Translations under genes and position numbers: made by a program
Part shown: one piece after another, positions 26,166 through 39,490 of the stretch
Layout: each line of letters starts with the position of its first letter
How positions within the stretch are numbered: the first letter of the stretch is position 1
The notes under the pieces: model-generated
Database searches by the model: none
What the model saw: only the letters and a program-made list of their open reading frames with translations
Told to the model about the DNA's origin: nothing
Assembly: GCF_014805625.2 (NCBI RefSeq)
Contig: NW_023998414.1
Span: forward strand, 1,101,733-1,165,732
Direction: 5' to 3'
Source: Glossina fuscipes
Taxonomy: Eukaryota; Arthropoda; Insecta; Diptera; Glossinidae
Length of the DNA: 64,000 nt

Positions 26166-26943
26166 TTTGTATACACATATTTATTTATATAGAAAATCGT
26201 AATGGTATGTATTGTTGGTGTTCGCTGGCTTTTGACAGTCTATAAATTGTAACTATATTTGGCGAATTGACACAATGCATACTAACAACGGCAACGATAG
26301 TAACAACTTGTTGTTGGTGCATTATTTTTCTTTTAATGAAAAGCTTTTGATATTTTTTTCTTACTTACGTTTTTTCATTTTGTTTTTTTTTTTTTTTTTT
26401 TTTTTAATGAAGTCATTGTGTTACCTTACTTGGATGTCGGGTTTGATTAAATTACGTGGGAAATAACGCTTAAATGTCAAAGTTCATAGTTAACACATAC
26501 ACACGACATCGCTTTTATTGTTGGCAAACAATTGACTATTTTTTAATATCCACTAACAACTTTGTTGTTTCACTTTTGCGATAATAAGTAGAAATACGCG
26601 CAAGTGACTTCAAGAAAGTTCTAAACGGATTTAACATAAATCAGTCTGTGCAATTAATCTCTTTATATTAAAAAAATTTTTTCCCTCTATTCTAATTTTC
26701 TTAAATGCGGTGTTCTAAAGCCTGGCCGCTTGTCCTGCATTTGTCAACCATAAAATCACTTGTTTTGCGCTTTACGTGTTTGCGAAATGGCAGAGAAAAC
26801 GGTCAAAAATTTATATTATATTCCTCTACTGAGTTCAAAAGGGTCTCCCCAACGCAACTACAGCCACACAGTCTTGTTTAGACAACGTCGCCGCAGGTAG
26901 TTGTTTGACACAAATAATCTTTTTGATGATCTTCTTCTCCGCC

Positions 26944-27010
26944 TTAGTGGCCGAGTAGATAATAATTGCGATTACCAAAAGTTGTGTCCGTTCTTGGTTC
27001 AAAACTTAAT
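26944..27010 (+). mobile_element. tRNA-derived SINE-like head
   Basis: A near-consensus A box (TGGCCGAGTAGA, 26948-26959) and a B-box-like GGTTCAAAACT (26996-27006) are separated by 36 bases. The start (CCGCCTTAGTGGCC) resembles the head of the SINE at 62379 (CCGCCTGAGTGGCC), but the following sequence differs. It could be a distant member of the same Leu/Ser-tRNA-derived group or an independent tRNA relic. Confidence 0.45.
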
Positions 27011-27204
27011 GCCGCAGAGCATATACGATCGCAGCTGCAGTGAGTCCTCGCTCGGCAAATGCGTAACATTAAACGATTGGGCACACACCCACTAGGCTGC
27101 CGCCAATTTCTTTATCTCTTTCTCTATCCTCAATTTCTAATTCGACGATCTCGCGATCGTCACCGTGCTACACGTATAAGGGACACATCTCTGATTGATT
27201 GGTC

Positions 27205-27236
<32 letters not shown>

Positions 27237-28784
27237 AAACAAACAAACGAAGAGACAGAAACGCAGAGCGTACAACATTCGAAGGAGAGAGAATGTTCTC
27301 CAGATAATAGATCGGTTTCCTTTATTCTAAAAAAATCAAAGCATCTTTTAAGAAAAAACAAAAAAAAAAAAAACGTTTTGTAAAATTGTGCGGCAGTGTT
27401 TCTCTCTTAAGCCAGACACTTGATGTCTGAAATTGAAACTGGATTGATCCAAGAAAGCGCAAAAGAAAGATGAAGAAACATTAATGCCTACAAATTTACT
27501 ACCTTACGTTATAGATACTCTCTACGATACGATACGAAAGGGACGTAGTTGTTGATTAGTTGATAGTAAGATTTGGCAGTAATTTGTTGTTGGCTATAGG
27601 AACTAACACTCGCGCTTCGTTTACATTTTATTTATATTTTTGATATTCAAAATTTGATATTCTTCTCGGTTTAAATACTTTTTCACGATTCGATCGAAAC
27701 AAGAATTTCTCTAAGGGATAAAAAAGTGTCAGCTTAAGTTGAAAATTTTCTTATATGCCAAGCGTGGGTAAATTTGAGCTTTTTTTCTTTTACGATTCGT
27801 CTCCTAAGAGGTAAACTTACTTTTACACCTGCAATTATATTTTTATGAACACTGAACATTTGATGGTTTGAGTTTGTATGAAAACTTATCAATTGCCTAA
27901 GAAACCATATTCCGAAAAATGGTAAATCCAAATACACATTCCTACAAGCTATTGTCTGAAAAATATTAACGACGATTCGCAGAGCATTTTATGGAAAAGG
28001 AAATTAATATCAAAATGTGAAGTTAGACACTGGTAGCATACTTGTCAACGGGTATAAAAGCAAGAAAATTTGCCGAAGGCAAAATCAGTCGGATAAGCAG
28101 GCATGACCGAAGCATGCCTTTGTCACGTATAACGGCGACTATTACTCGAATGGATCGAATAAGACATAAATGATTTTATTAACCGTTAAGAAGGGGAACA
28201 TGAGTAGGATTAGTTGCACTACAGTTCATCGAATAATTTACCAACTATTGTTTTTGTATGAGTGAAACCGCCGTTTAATGATGATATTTACTTTGTGTAG
28301 AAAAATTCAATTACTAGGGATTTTTCTAAACTTTTCATTGCGAAAATCCAATTCAAATATTATAGGTGAACAAGTCCGATCGATAAATGCCTTACACTAC
28401 ACCTATTGTTTTATACTAACACTAATTACATTACTAATTAGATTATCATACCAAAGATTGACTTTTATATGGCAAGAAGTCCATGGTCCAACTTCTCGTA
28501 AGACACTAATATTTCGAATGACAAACTCAATTCTTGTGAGTCCCTACCTAAAGATGTCAGTTGACTATTTTGTTGTAATATTGAAATTTTATATACATGA
28601 TAGAATTTTATATAGGAGAAAGTTGACGAGGCGATCCCGTCATACTCAGATTGGCCGTATTTGTATAGTGTGCCAAAGCACTACCTTTCAACTTCTATTT
28701 CTGGCGATATAACGATGAGAAATATGTTGTTAAAACGATTCAATCGAATTTTTATAGGGCTCTTGGTGTTTTTTGGTAGAAAAT

Positions 28785-28870
28785 TTCATCAAAGTATTTC
28801 GAAAATTGTGATCCGCTTATTATGATGGACGGATAAAGGATGAACCAACAGACCATCTTACCTTATCATA
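28785..28870 (+). repeat. Short Helitron-like fragment
   Basis: AATTTCATCAAAGTATTTCG followed by GATGGACGGATAAAGGATGAACC preserves only the central landmarks of the family. The ends are unrecognisable. Confidence 0.35.
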
Positions 28871-29315
28871 CTATTACTACGAGTGATGATCATAGATCAA
28901 CTTGAAAAGTTCCGATTTATTATATATTTCATCATCGTGTACGTGAGAACGGCGGAGCGAGATTGGAAACAATTGTCCAACACGACGGCAGAATCAAATT
29001 GAATTTCATTTCGATCAAGAATATAATATATGCACCTTATGGAGTCCGTCAAATGGATTTACAAGTGTTATATACGGAGGCTATATGAGCGAAGAGAAAA
29101 AGTAGAAAACAAAATCGAGGCAAAAAGGACATTTGGAAGACAAGCGTGTTTGCAATCGTTGCGAACCGTTGCAAGCGAATGCAAAAATGTCGAAAATTGA
29201 AGTTTGTCTCGAAAATTCAATTGTTTTGAAATATTTTTAGAATATTTAATCACTTGCATTTAAATTTTACATGCATGTGTTTGTGGCAATAAAACCATAG
29301 AAATATCAAGCAATT

Positions 29316-29351
<36 letters not shown>

Positions 29352-29920
29352 AACACTCTAAAAGAAGCGAATCCAATTACAAACAACATCAAAAATTGCA
29401 CAAAAAAAAAAAGACAAAAGCAAAAAATTGTTTGAATGTTTTACTATTTTCGCTTTTGTTTTTGTTTTAATTTTCTATTTTTATTTTTTTATATTTTTTT
29501 TTTTGAATAATAAATTTGCAACTGTCAAAACTAACATCAATATGACATGCTGTGCAACAACAACAATAACAACAATAACAACAATAATAGTAATAACAAA
29601 AATAACAACTACAAAATCAACAGTAATAGCATAAAAAAATGTTTATATAAATTATCATTGCTGGCAGTTATGCTAACAACTGTTTTCGAAATGAAATTAT
29701 TTTCTCTATGACAGTGTTTTTGCATCTCTATCTGGCATTAAACTACGGTACAGAGAACTCTCAACTGAAAATTGTTTGTGATAGACAGACAATTGAAAGG
29801 ACAGACAATTTACAATTTTGTATAATGTCAACAACAAGCTTTAAAATATGCTGTAAACAGTAACTGTAACAATAAACAGTTGCTCTTCTACGGCACGTTA
29901 ACGAGAATAACTGCAACACC

Positions 29921-29960
29921 AGCAGCAGCAGCAGCAGCAGCATCAGTAGCAGCGGCAGTA
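29921..29960. repeat. (CAG)n repeat
   Basis: CAG/CAT/CGG triplets outside any supported coding frame. Confidence 0.8.
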
Positions 29961-30048
29961 ACAACGTCATCCTTATCAAGAGAATATTTTGCATTAATAT
30001 TATGCTTAAACAATAGTAAATTAAAGCAACAGCATCAACGGAACTAGC

Positions 30049-30084
30049 GGCTCGGTTCGGCTCGGCTCAGCTCAGCTCAGCTCA
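30049..30084. repeat. Pentamer array CGGCT/CAGCT
   Basis: Seven tandem five-base units that shift from CGGCT to CAGCT along the array. Confidence 0.8.
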
Positions 30085-31770
30085 ATTCTTTAATCTATCA
30101 AAATTTTCATGTTATTGACAAATATGCTTAAAAGCATTTAAAGCAATAACAAAAGCATGGGGAAAACAGGAACAAGTAAAGTGACAAACCCTAACCCCTA
30201 ACTCTTTGTAGTCATCGAGTTTGCCAGTGCTGTTGACAGGTACACGTGAATTGTTATCAGAATGAATACACAATAAAAGTTTTCGCTAAGGGCGACCGAA
30301 TGGATGAAAAATACAAAATAAATTTACTTAAAATGTTCTTAAATTTATCTGAAATAAGTTATAATGAATATAAATGGAAATAGATTCGCTCCTCGTTCGC
30401 ACTCAAGATGTTGAAAGTTTTGGATAAAATTAACAGGAATGCTCAGTTACATGTAGTAAGACAACTTCGATGGCGGACGGATTTTGGTAAAATTGTTTTA
30501 TCAATTGCGCAATAAAATGTAATGAAATGTAGGCATGTTTGTGTGCATGTTTCTAGCTTAAGTTTTTCAGTCTTAAATTCAGCGAGTTTCGCATTGGATG
30601 AGTCTCGGATAGAAAGACGTTCATGGTTCAACAGAAGTTTCATTTAGCATCTATGCGAAAACGATAACAGGGCATAGCAGATTTTATGACAAATTGAAAG
30701 AAATAACAGAAATATCTGTCCCCCAATGGGAACAATATAACACTGTATGTAAAAAGAAATGGAAGATCCAGTATGTTCCTCTTAAGCCTTTTCAATTTTC
30801 TTACTTGATTGGACACATCCAGAAGGGATCTTGACAAGGGACTTATTTGATTAATCCATCTGGTAAGTTATTCTGAAGAAATGCCTAGAAATTGATTTCT
30901 GATTAAAAGAAAATCCGGTTCATCATGAGTAGTTGGTGTGGCTGCTAATGGACCACGGATCGGTCATTAATCCTAAGACGGGAGACTCTAAGATTAGAAT
31001 TTTTGGAGTATTTTAATATTAGCATTACTGGTCCAATAGATTGAAGAAGAAGACTTTTTCTTGTAGAAAATGCATTCATTTTTCAGATCAAAGTGAAATT
31101 CTAAACTAATTTGGCAATAGCGTCTTCGAGTCAAGTTCCCGGCGTTTAATTTTTACGTGACTTGTTCATGTTCATCTTTGGTCAAGACACAATTACTGCT
31201 GGAGAAGTTATTGTCCGGCAATATAATAGAGTAGAACGAGGAAAGCTTATGTAGCCTGAACGTAATATATGTCGATTTTTTAACATTTTTTTTAACATTT
31301 AATTGCATTTGTTCGGCCAAAGTCAAGTTTTCTTGATATGAATGCGTAGTGCGTAGAAAATATGCATAGGATCACTAGATCTACTGGTCATGTGCGCAGT
31401 TAAACACAGTTCATCGATTCTTTCAATCAATCTTTCACGCACCCACACTACACTATATTACACTACACTACACTACGCTAGTCAGTGCAAATTATCTTTA
31501 GGCATAAATTAAATTTAGTTAATAATTTTCTTTGTTCAATATTTTATTGTTATCGTTAGTTTGATGAAATTTTTTAATAATTATAAATGCCATAATGAAA
31601 TAGTTTGATTGGAAAGGAATTTTTCTTGATTCTTCTTAATTCTTTCTCTTTCTTTCGCCTTCATTCCCTATTGAATTTCGTGACGATAAAAAACATATCC
31701 TTGATAAACAATTTATAAGGAAATGAACGAAAATAAACGGAATACGCATAATTGAATTTTGATTTTTATC

Positions 31771-31801
<31 letters not shown>

Positions 31802-33933
31802 TATTGCAATATCCAATGCATTCATAACTTGAACTCTGGCATCTGCAAAAATGTATCGTGTTTTCTTTTTTTCCTTCTCTTCTCTCTGGTTATCTTATAT
31901 CTTAACCTTTTCCAGGGTATTATCGAAATTCCTTTATTTAAAATTTCTTTTTCCTTCACATCAGGATAATATTGCTTCGCAAATAGATAAATAAAATGAA
32001 GAAGAAGAGTAGAGAGAAGAATGCCTTAAAAAATATTTATGTGCCTTAAGCTACATTTTAAAAACTCTTCAATATTTCGATATTAAGAACCCGAAGAAGA
32101 ATATGCTATCTGAACTGAAATAAGAAGAAGAAGAATAAAAAAAGGAAAACACACTCGTCCCTAACTCTAATTTTTTTTTTTTTTTTTATTATTCTTATGT
32201 TTATTGGAAGGTAATGCTTGTAATGTTAAAAGAATGAATGAATGAACATATAGATGAAAGCAAGGAAGAAAGAAAGTAATACCAACAGTATTAGCCTGGA
32301 TGAATGAAATGATGCAATATGTTGTTTACTTTGCCTAAACACACGTACATGCATACTTTTCAATGTAACGAGAATAGAAAAAAGTACTACTTACACCAGG
32401 TTTACAAACAGTTCACAGAAGTGTAAAATAAAGTTGCTATAGCTAATTTTTAACGCTTGCAATAGATATTACGGCAAAATTAGCCAAGGACGACTGAAGC
32501 TTGCGGTTTATCCAAAGAGTTCTCGAATATTTGCAAAAGAAAAACAAAAAAAAAGGAAAATTTGTTAAATTTAAAAGTGATTAAAAAATCAATTGCAAAT
32601 TTTGTTTGTTGGCTTAAGGTAGACAACCTTTTCCAATATACAAGTAAACAAATTATATTGACTTGGATGTTGGACATCAATCTCATACTACCTATCGAAC
32701 AGAGATTCGTCAGACTACAGCCAAGGGAAACGTTCCCATATTTGAAATTGCTAAGAGTGCATCTCGTCGCGACAATAGAGAATAAACCAGAATTTATCAA
32801 GCATTGGCAGGCAAACCCTAAAGACCAGCGTAAAAATTTCCCATAATATTATAATAGACTCTCTCTTGGTTGGAGAGATTAGCAAACACAGTTTGTCGAG
32901 TTCATCGGCAATTACGATCAAAACACGTTGTTGAAAAGAGAATAGAAAGTTTTCGTCTAACATCCCTGTGAAGTTAAGTTCCAGAAAAGAATTAATTACG
33001 AGTTTTTATGCAACTTTTAAATTTTTTTTAACGAGCAAAGTTCACATGGGGACTGTCATGAATCTTAAGGGGTTCTCGAGCAAATCGCATGGTGGAGAAA
33101 TAATAATATTAACTCACCATGAAGTTTCATATCTCAAATCTACATCTATTGATCCTTTCCTTATTTATACGCGCGCGCTTGCCAAGAATTTATATAAACA
33201 TATCAAGGAATTATTTTGAAAATCTACTTTTCAAATGAATTATGACAGCCATCTTACGCCGCATAGATTAAGCTCGATTAAGCTCGAGCTAGCCTCTTGA
33301 CCATTGCCGATACCATCGATAATGCTTTGAACTCGTGACTACGATTCGCCTTACATGGATTCACTAATGTAATATAAAACTAAAGATTTTCTAAAAATAT
33401 ATATGACTTGAAATCAGGTGAATTATTAAAGGTTTTTTTTGAAAAATTTCTTTTGAAATTTTCTTCTACTATACCGAAAATCACGATCATACAGCGGTAT
33501 GGCACTGCAATAAAAACTAAAGCAATCACCGGCACATTCAAGTTCGAGAAACATCATGCAATCGATTTATTATTTTGAATACATGTATGTATGTGTGGTC
33601 GATCGTAGGATTGTCTTTAAAATTCTTTCCAATTCCATGTCTTCTTGGCTCTTGGCCAAGTTAATAAAATCGCAATACATCTATATGTTCGGAAAATTTA
33701 TAAAAAAAAAATGAAGTCCGTCCTCTCTTTATTTTTTGATATTTGAAAAAACCAAAAAAGAAAACTAGAAAAACTCATCGGATTATACTATCCCGCAAAA
33801 CGTTAATCGATTGGTTAAAAAATAAGCGCACCAACAACAACGCGTACTTATTTGCTTACTTCAACGTTGCAAAATCCAGTTATGCGAAATTGATATGAAA
33901 TTTTCCCCATAAACGAAAGTGATTCTAACGCAG

Positions 33934-33992
33934 TCTAGCCTTGGGGCGAAAACGCCCAGCGATCAATCGCGGCATTTCGGGTTCAACTCCTT
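33934..33992 (+). mobile_element. tRNA-like remnant (A and B boxes)
   Basis: A weak A box (TAGCCTTGGGGC, 33936-33947) and a strong B box (GGTTCAACTCC, 33980-33990) are 32 bases apart, the usual tRNA spacing. The region is GC-richer than its surroundings, and the stems do not form a full cloverleaf. It is probably a tRNA-derived retroposon head or tRNA pseudogene. Confidence 0.4.
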
Positions 33993-34446
33993 ATGTGGGC
34001 ATGAGGGATCGAACGTGTAAGTTGCCCTTTATTCTGAATGCATTGTGGAGTTCAAATGATACCGACTTCGCGACCTTATCCTGGTCCTTATAAACACTTT
34101 CACGATCTTATTATATAAAGTTTGCTTAATGATTGAAACGCTTTTTATCAATAAAAAAAAATAAAAGATTTTTCCACAATAAACTCGCGACGTTCAACTA
34201 TCAGGAACAGTTAAGACTCTTGTTTATCAAACATGTGGCCAAAGTGTGGAAGTATAAAAAGCTTGCTTGAGAGCGCTCTTCAGCAACAAGTTTTGTTCGT
34301 TTATTCATTGTACTCTTAATGGTATGCGACACATGTCGGGTACCGCCTTAGTTTTCCTTTTATTACTTGCGCGATTTTATTTGCTAAGGAAAGGTTTTGC
34401 AAGGCTTACAACTATGTTCCTATAAAATTTAAAACACGACGGTGTA

Positions 34447-34645
34447 ACAAATTTTATCAAAATACCTCAAAAACTGCGACCTGTAAGTCGAACATAAATA
34501 ACTAAGACGAACAGATGGACGGACGGCCAAACTTAGTTCGATTCAGGATGTGATTCTCGATCGTTATAATAAAAAGGCGACTCTATCTCAAGTTCTTCTG
34601 GATGTTGGATAAATCTGCACAAACTGTGCTAGAGTGTGTGCTGCT
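34447..34645 (+). repeat. Helitron-like fragment
   Basis: CAAATTTTATCAAAATACCTC, then CAGATGGACGGACGGCC, TTAGTTCGATTCAGG and TTCTTCTGGATGTTGG keep the family order. Copies at 24391 and 63045 share the first modules, and GCGACCTGTA is shared with 63150. Confidence 0.55.
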
Positions 34646-35601
34646 TACATCGGTCGATCAGTGATACCCAGAAAAAAAAATAAAAAGAATTTTTTATGCA
34701 TCTTTGCTTATCATATATAGCAACATCATCAGATGCGTTATATTTCGATGACTTCCTTACAACACGAATTAGCCAAAACTCTCAAGATACGCCTAAGATT
34801 TTTCCAATAACGTCATCATCTGATCCCAGCAGCTTTTGGGATTTTAAAATTTGAACATAAGGCATATGGTGAACACAATAGGAATTCGATTTGTAATTCA
34901 GGCAATTTATTGCTATGCGCTTGTTTTACCTTGTTCCCCTGGGCCCAGAAGCTTGCTCAATCATGCTCAAATTTGTGCTCAAAACTGTCTTTGTTAATAT
35001 CTTTGGCTCGTTAGCATATCTCTTGCAACTTCATTTTCCAATTATTGCGGATAATTCGCAGGATTATCTAGACATTGTTCGGTGTTAGCACAACTTCGGG
35101 CCCCGTTCAGCGTCATTGGTGGCCATGCCACCACGTTGAGTACGGAGAAATCTTCGGCAAGTTGTCGTTGTCAAGGCCTGATGTAATCGAATTTTCGTAT
35201 TGTTTTGAAAACAACAAACGCGATGTCATTAAAATCATTGCAGATGGGTATGAGGTAATGTAAAATGATATGAGGTAATGTAAAATTTTGACAAACTACG
35301 TCTGGGATTCGGTAGCTGGTAAAAAAAAAGTAGAATGTCTTTCTCTGCTGGCTAATGGATTATATATAAAAAAAAAAGTTTTCAAATGCATTGACTTCGA
35401 TCATTTCCTTTAGTAATAAAGCGTGGAATTTATGCGAAAGGTATTAATATGTAAAAACTTTTTGAAGAATTTAAAAATAGAAGGGAACGACGAAGGGAAT
35501 GTTTATATATACACATTCCTAATTATATTTATTATTCTTATTACTACATATCCAAAGCAAACAAAACTCTTTGATTGCTGCAGTAAATATCGACAAAAAA
35601 G

Positions 35602-35652
<51 letters not shown>

Positions 35653-37702
35653 AAAGTACTTTCATTTTTAACACATTTTCTTTTAAATTGTCGGGAAAAT
35701 CCTGTTTTTACAATTGCTTAAAGTGAAGAGGATAAGATTAGTATCGAAATACTCGTACTTGACCGAAGAACTTCGCTAACAAACGTTATGGTAAAAGTTA
35801 CCTATCCTAACAACTTTTTTCACATTACTGTAAATCTCTTTAGCAAACTCAAGCGAGGAGTAGACATCGGTACTGCATGGGGTACAAGGCAGTGAGGTAA
35901 GGCTTGCAGCACAAACAACTTGAAACTTTTCTATAACTTTTCTATTAAATAAGTTTTTGTGTGCGGGTGTGCGTATGTGTTTGTCTCTATGTTGACTTTG
36001 AGTATGGGTGTAAGGAATCATTAAATGGTATATGCACACACGCCACATACGCGCGCGCACACACACATACACATACATACACAGAGAGAAACGCAGAAAC
36101 GCAAACGTACATACAAAAGAGTTGCAACATACACGCGTTTACCCGCAAATGTATACAAAGTTTATATTTAAGTTTTCCTTATTTTTATTTTTTTTTTTCT
36201 ATTTTTTTTTCTATTCCTTTTATATGGTGAAACTTTTGCTGTTGTTGTTGCTATTGTTGCTATTGGCGTTGTTGTTGTTGTTGTTGTTCTTTTACGTTTA
36301 TTGTAATCAAAGTTGGTTAAGGAGGTTGACGTTGTTTCCATATAAGTGTTTCAAAAGTTTCCTTTTTATCCATCAGAATAGGTTAAGCTGCTTTATTTTA
36401 CAATCACTATGCACGTGTGAGTGTTTACACACAGTTGACATACATGTGTATTCTTAATACTTGATAAAGAAGAGTTTGTGTTATTGTGTGACCAAAATAA
36501 AAGTCAATTTGTTGTGGCTGCAATTTCAAATATTTCATTTTCTATTTTCCAATTTTTTTGTTGCTGCAAAACAACTACCACTAACACTGTGTTGTGTTTA
36601 CCTTTCACTTTCTTTTCAGGTGTTGAATACTAAGAATACATATAATGAATTCTTAAATAAACATATAAACACGTGTTTATATATATATATATATATATAT
36701 ATGTATACGTTTATATGTATTATATGTATGAAGAATTAGTTTTAATGTGTATGCGTGCGATGGATGTATTATTTCTTATTGGTTTTAGATTAATTAAAAT
36801 TTTCTTCAATGGCATTAGAACAAACTGATGACATTTAAATACCTCGAGAGTCAACGGCTTAGTAACTTTAGTTCAATGATTAAAGAGAATACGATACAAT
36901 ACAATAGTTGTTTGATCTAGTTTCGAATATCAAACATTCTCCCCGCCTGCTTAAAATAGATTAGAATTAAGTGCTTTAACGATATACACGCATTTGTCAT
37001 TTATTTGTTTATGCTTGCAATCTATCGATGTATGGATGTATGAATGTGTATATATATATCTACATATAAATACGATAATTAATTTTAAAAAATATTGAGC
37101 CGAATAAGAAGCAATGCTTTAACGATACACATATTTATCATCTATTTTGTATAGGCTTCCACAGCACAATACATATATGTATGTGTATGCATTTTTGCAT
37201 AAAAAAAAACGATAATTATATGAAAAAAAATATTGAATAAGAATAAGAAAAGACGGTTAACATTAATCCAGTGCATATGAATAAATGACTTCTTTGAACG
37301 CTCTATATATTATATATACACAATTGTATATAAATTATGTAGTAATTAATTTTTCATCTTATTACATAAATAATCAAATCTACTTATGTCATCACTCATA
37401 TGCATGCACTTAAAATTCAATCCCCTAACCTTATCAACATTGTTAAGTTGTGTAAATTATTGCAAATTAGAGAATTTTCATATGCTTTTATATTTACAAA
37501 AGTAGCCATGCATGTATATATTGTATATATATAATGTATATTTGTATGATGTGTTAAATAATAATATGTTAAATTCTCTGTTGGTGTTTGAAATAATAAT
37601 TAATTATTAAAACATTTTCAATGTTCAAAGTGCTATAATTAATAAATACAAAAATACATAGAGAAATGGCTCTCAACTCACTGAACTAAGCCAACATATT
37701 TA

Positions 37703-37707
<5 letters not shown>

Positions 37708-37735
<28 letters not shown>
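37708..37735. repeat. (ATT)n repeat
   Basis: Pure ATT array in a TAATTA-rich segment. Confidence 0.85.
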
Positions 37736-37736
<1 letters not shown>

Positions 37737-38435
37737 AATTGAGAATATTTCTGTTTGCAATTTATGTATTGAAATATTTCTATATATATATATATATATG
37801 TAAATAATCTTTATTTAATACTTTAATGCGATATAAATGTTAGGCGACCAGAAACGACAATACAGCTACAGAAATCATTCAATCTGACAAAGGGATATCA
37901 CATTAAAATTTAATTTTTCATGTAATTTTCTGCTTATAAAATATTTAAATTAATTGAGAAAAAAATTATCAAATCACTTGCTGTAACGGCACATACTCTT
38001 CTTATGTACGCAACATTACATATTGATTCCAATCTACAAAGTTATTGCTTTTAAGTGAGCAATGAAGAGTTTTGTCAACTCTTTCTGCAGGCTTTTATAT
38101 CAAGTAAGTAATATTTTTGTAGCATTTTTTTTTTTTTTTTTGTTTTTCCAACTTAGTCCGGTCATCGGGGTGAAAATAAATGCTATTTTAGCGAATTGAT
38201 TAAAGAAATTGAACGACCATTGCATATGGCTTACCTTTACTATGTTAAGCCTAATTAACGCATTTTTTTTCTTTTTCTTTTTTTTTGTCATAACAACCCA
38301 TGCCACGATTTAACTCTCAGTCACTTATAACATTTATGGGAAATTAATTTATTTATCCAACGCAAATATATAAATATGAAATATTATGCACAGATTATAT
38401 AATTTTTGATCTCGCTTTATATGAAAATAAAGCAA

Positions 38436-39010
38436 ATAAAAAGATTATAATCGGGCAAAGCCGACCATCCAGTATCCTACACTAAGTGCGTATTTATGGG
38501 TGAAGCGTAGCCAAAACGCAACCTAAGGTAGTACAGTGTTTAATCTTTACAATAGGGCAAGCTCCAAAAATAGGCGTAGATGGGCCATACTTTGTAATAT
38601 TGATTTTTGCTTAAAATTACAATTATGGCTCAATTTTTATCCGCACATATAAAAAGTTCGATTTTTCTGTTCTAAAAAAGGTCGATTTTGAGGAAAATCC
38701 CTATTAAAGTAGGACCCAAAAAATAGGCCGAAAAGGTCCAAATTTGGTATAGTTAAGTTTTTTATATTAAATTACTAATATAATACAATTTATAATCATG
38801 AAGCAAGCATAGAAAATTATACCTTTTTGTCATGTGAACTTCAAGTTTCGCTATATGAGAGGGGGTTCAAAATTTTCATATCAATTTAGGATACCGTAAT
38901 ATTACTACGTAGCCATTTTTCGCCGAAACATTTTGAGAATTCCAATTTTTTTCTATATAACGACTTTTCAATGAAGGGCGCTATAGAGGGAGTAGAAGAA
39001 CGTATGGTAT
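38436..39010 (+). repeat. Dispersed repeat fragment starting with the CCGACCAT-type end motif
   Basis: AAAAGATTATAATCGGGCAA, GCCGACCAT and ATCCTACAC at the left edge match the reverse complement of 7386-7450. The rest (no coding sequence) alternates short AT-rich and AGG/GGTCC-containing segments such as AAAAATAGGC near 38566 and 38718, and ends near CGCTATAGAGGGAGTAG. It is probably a long copy of the same nonautonomous transposon class. Confidence 0.4.
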
Positions 39011-39354
39011 CGTCATTGTTGCGCTATTGTAATTAGAGCGGAAAGACAAAAAAAAAAAATAAAAATAAAAAAATCTTAAAACAAAACATCACTGAACAGT
39101 TTTCCAAAAAAAAAAAATTCTATTTTATCACTTGATATAAATATATCAAGTCTCTGGAACATGCATGTCGGGAAATTGCAATAAGCGCGAAAAAGTTTTT
39201 TCATTAAAAATTTCGAGGCGCTACGACAAGAGTACCCGTCTGAGCGTACGTTCAGATGACAATGATCATTGAATATAAGGATATGAGGCTTAATTAATTA
39301 ATTATAAATTCGTACATCGTAATGGATAAAAAGGAACAACACGTGATATTCTTT

Positions 39355-39355
39355 C

Positions 39356-39391
<36 letters not shown>
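39355..39391. repeat. (CT)n microsatellite
   Basis: CT run just upstream of SINE copy A. Confidence 0.9.
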
Positions 39392-39393
<2 letters not shown>

Positions 39394-39490
39394 GGATGCA
39401 GTAGAAGAGGCACGTTCCAGCGAAACATGGTCGAGAACAAAAAATGAAAAAGAATCTTTGAAGATGAAAGAGTATGTTTATGTTACTGTG

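Larger units (their letters stand above)
25741..39490. other. Noncoding repeat-bearing stretch
   Basis: Between the mariner relic and SINE copy A I see tRNA-like remnants (26944, 33934), Helitron-like fragments (28785, 34447, 38436), many poly(A) runs (27207, 29319, 31771), a CAG run (29921), a GGCTC-type pentamer array (30049), a TAATTA-rich AT segment around 37000-37850, and no coding exon. Confidence 0.6.

Noticed and set aside
28278..28712. 144-residue plus-strand frame, one of the longest outside the polyQ exon not driven by repeats
   Set aside because: Ile/Leu/Arg-rich translation of AT-rich DNA without recognisable motifs or splice context. A chance frame is the simplest explanation.
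36603..36739. Acceptor-like TTTCACTTTCTTTTCAG followed by an open frame
   Set aside because: The frame runs into a TA microsatellite and stops, with no donor and no conserved peptide.
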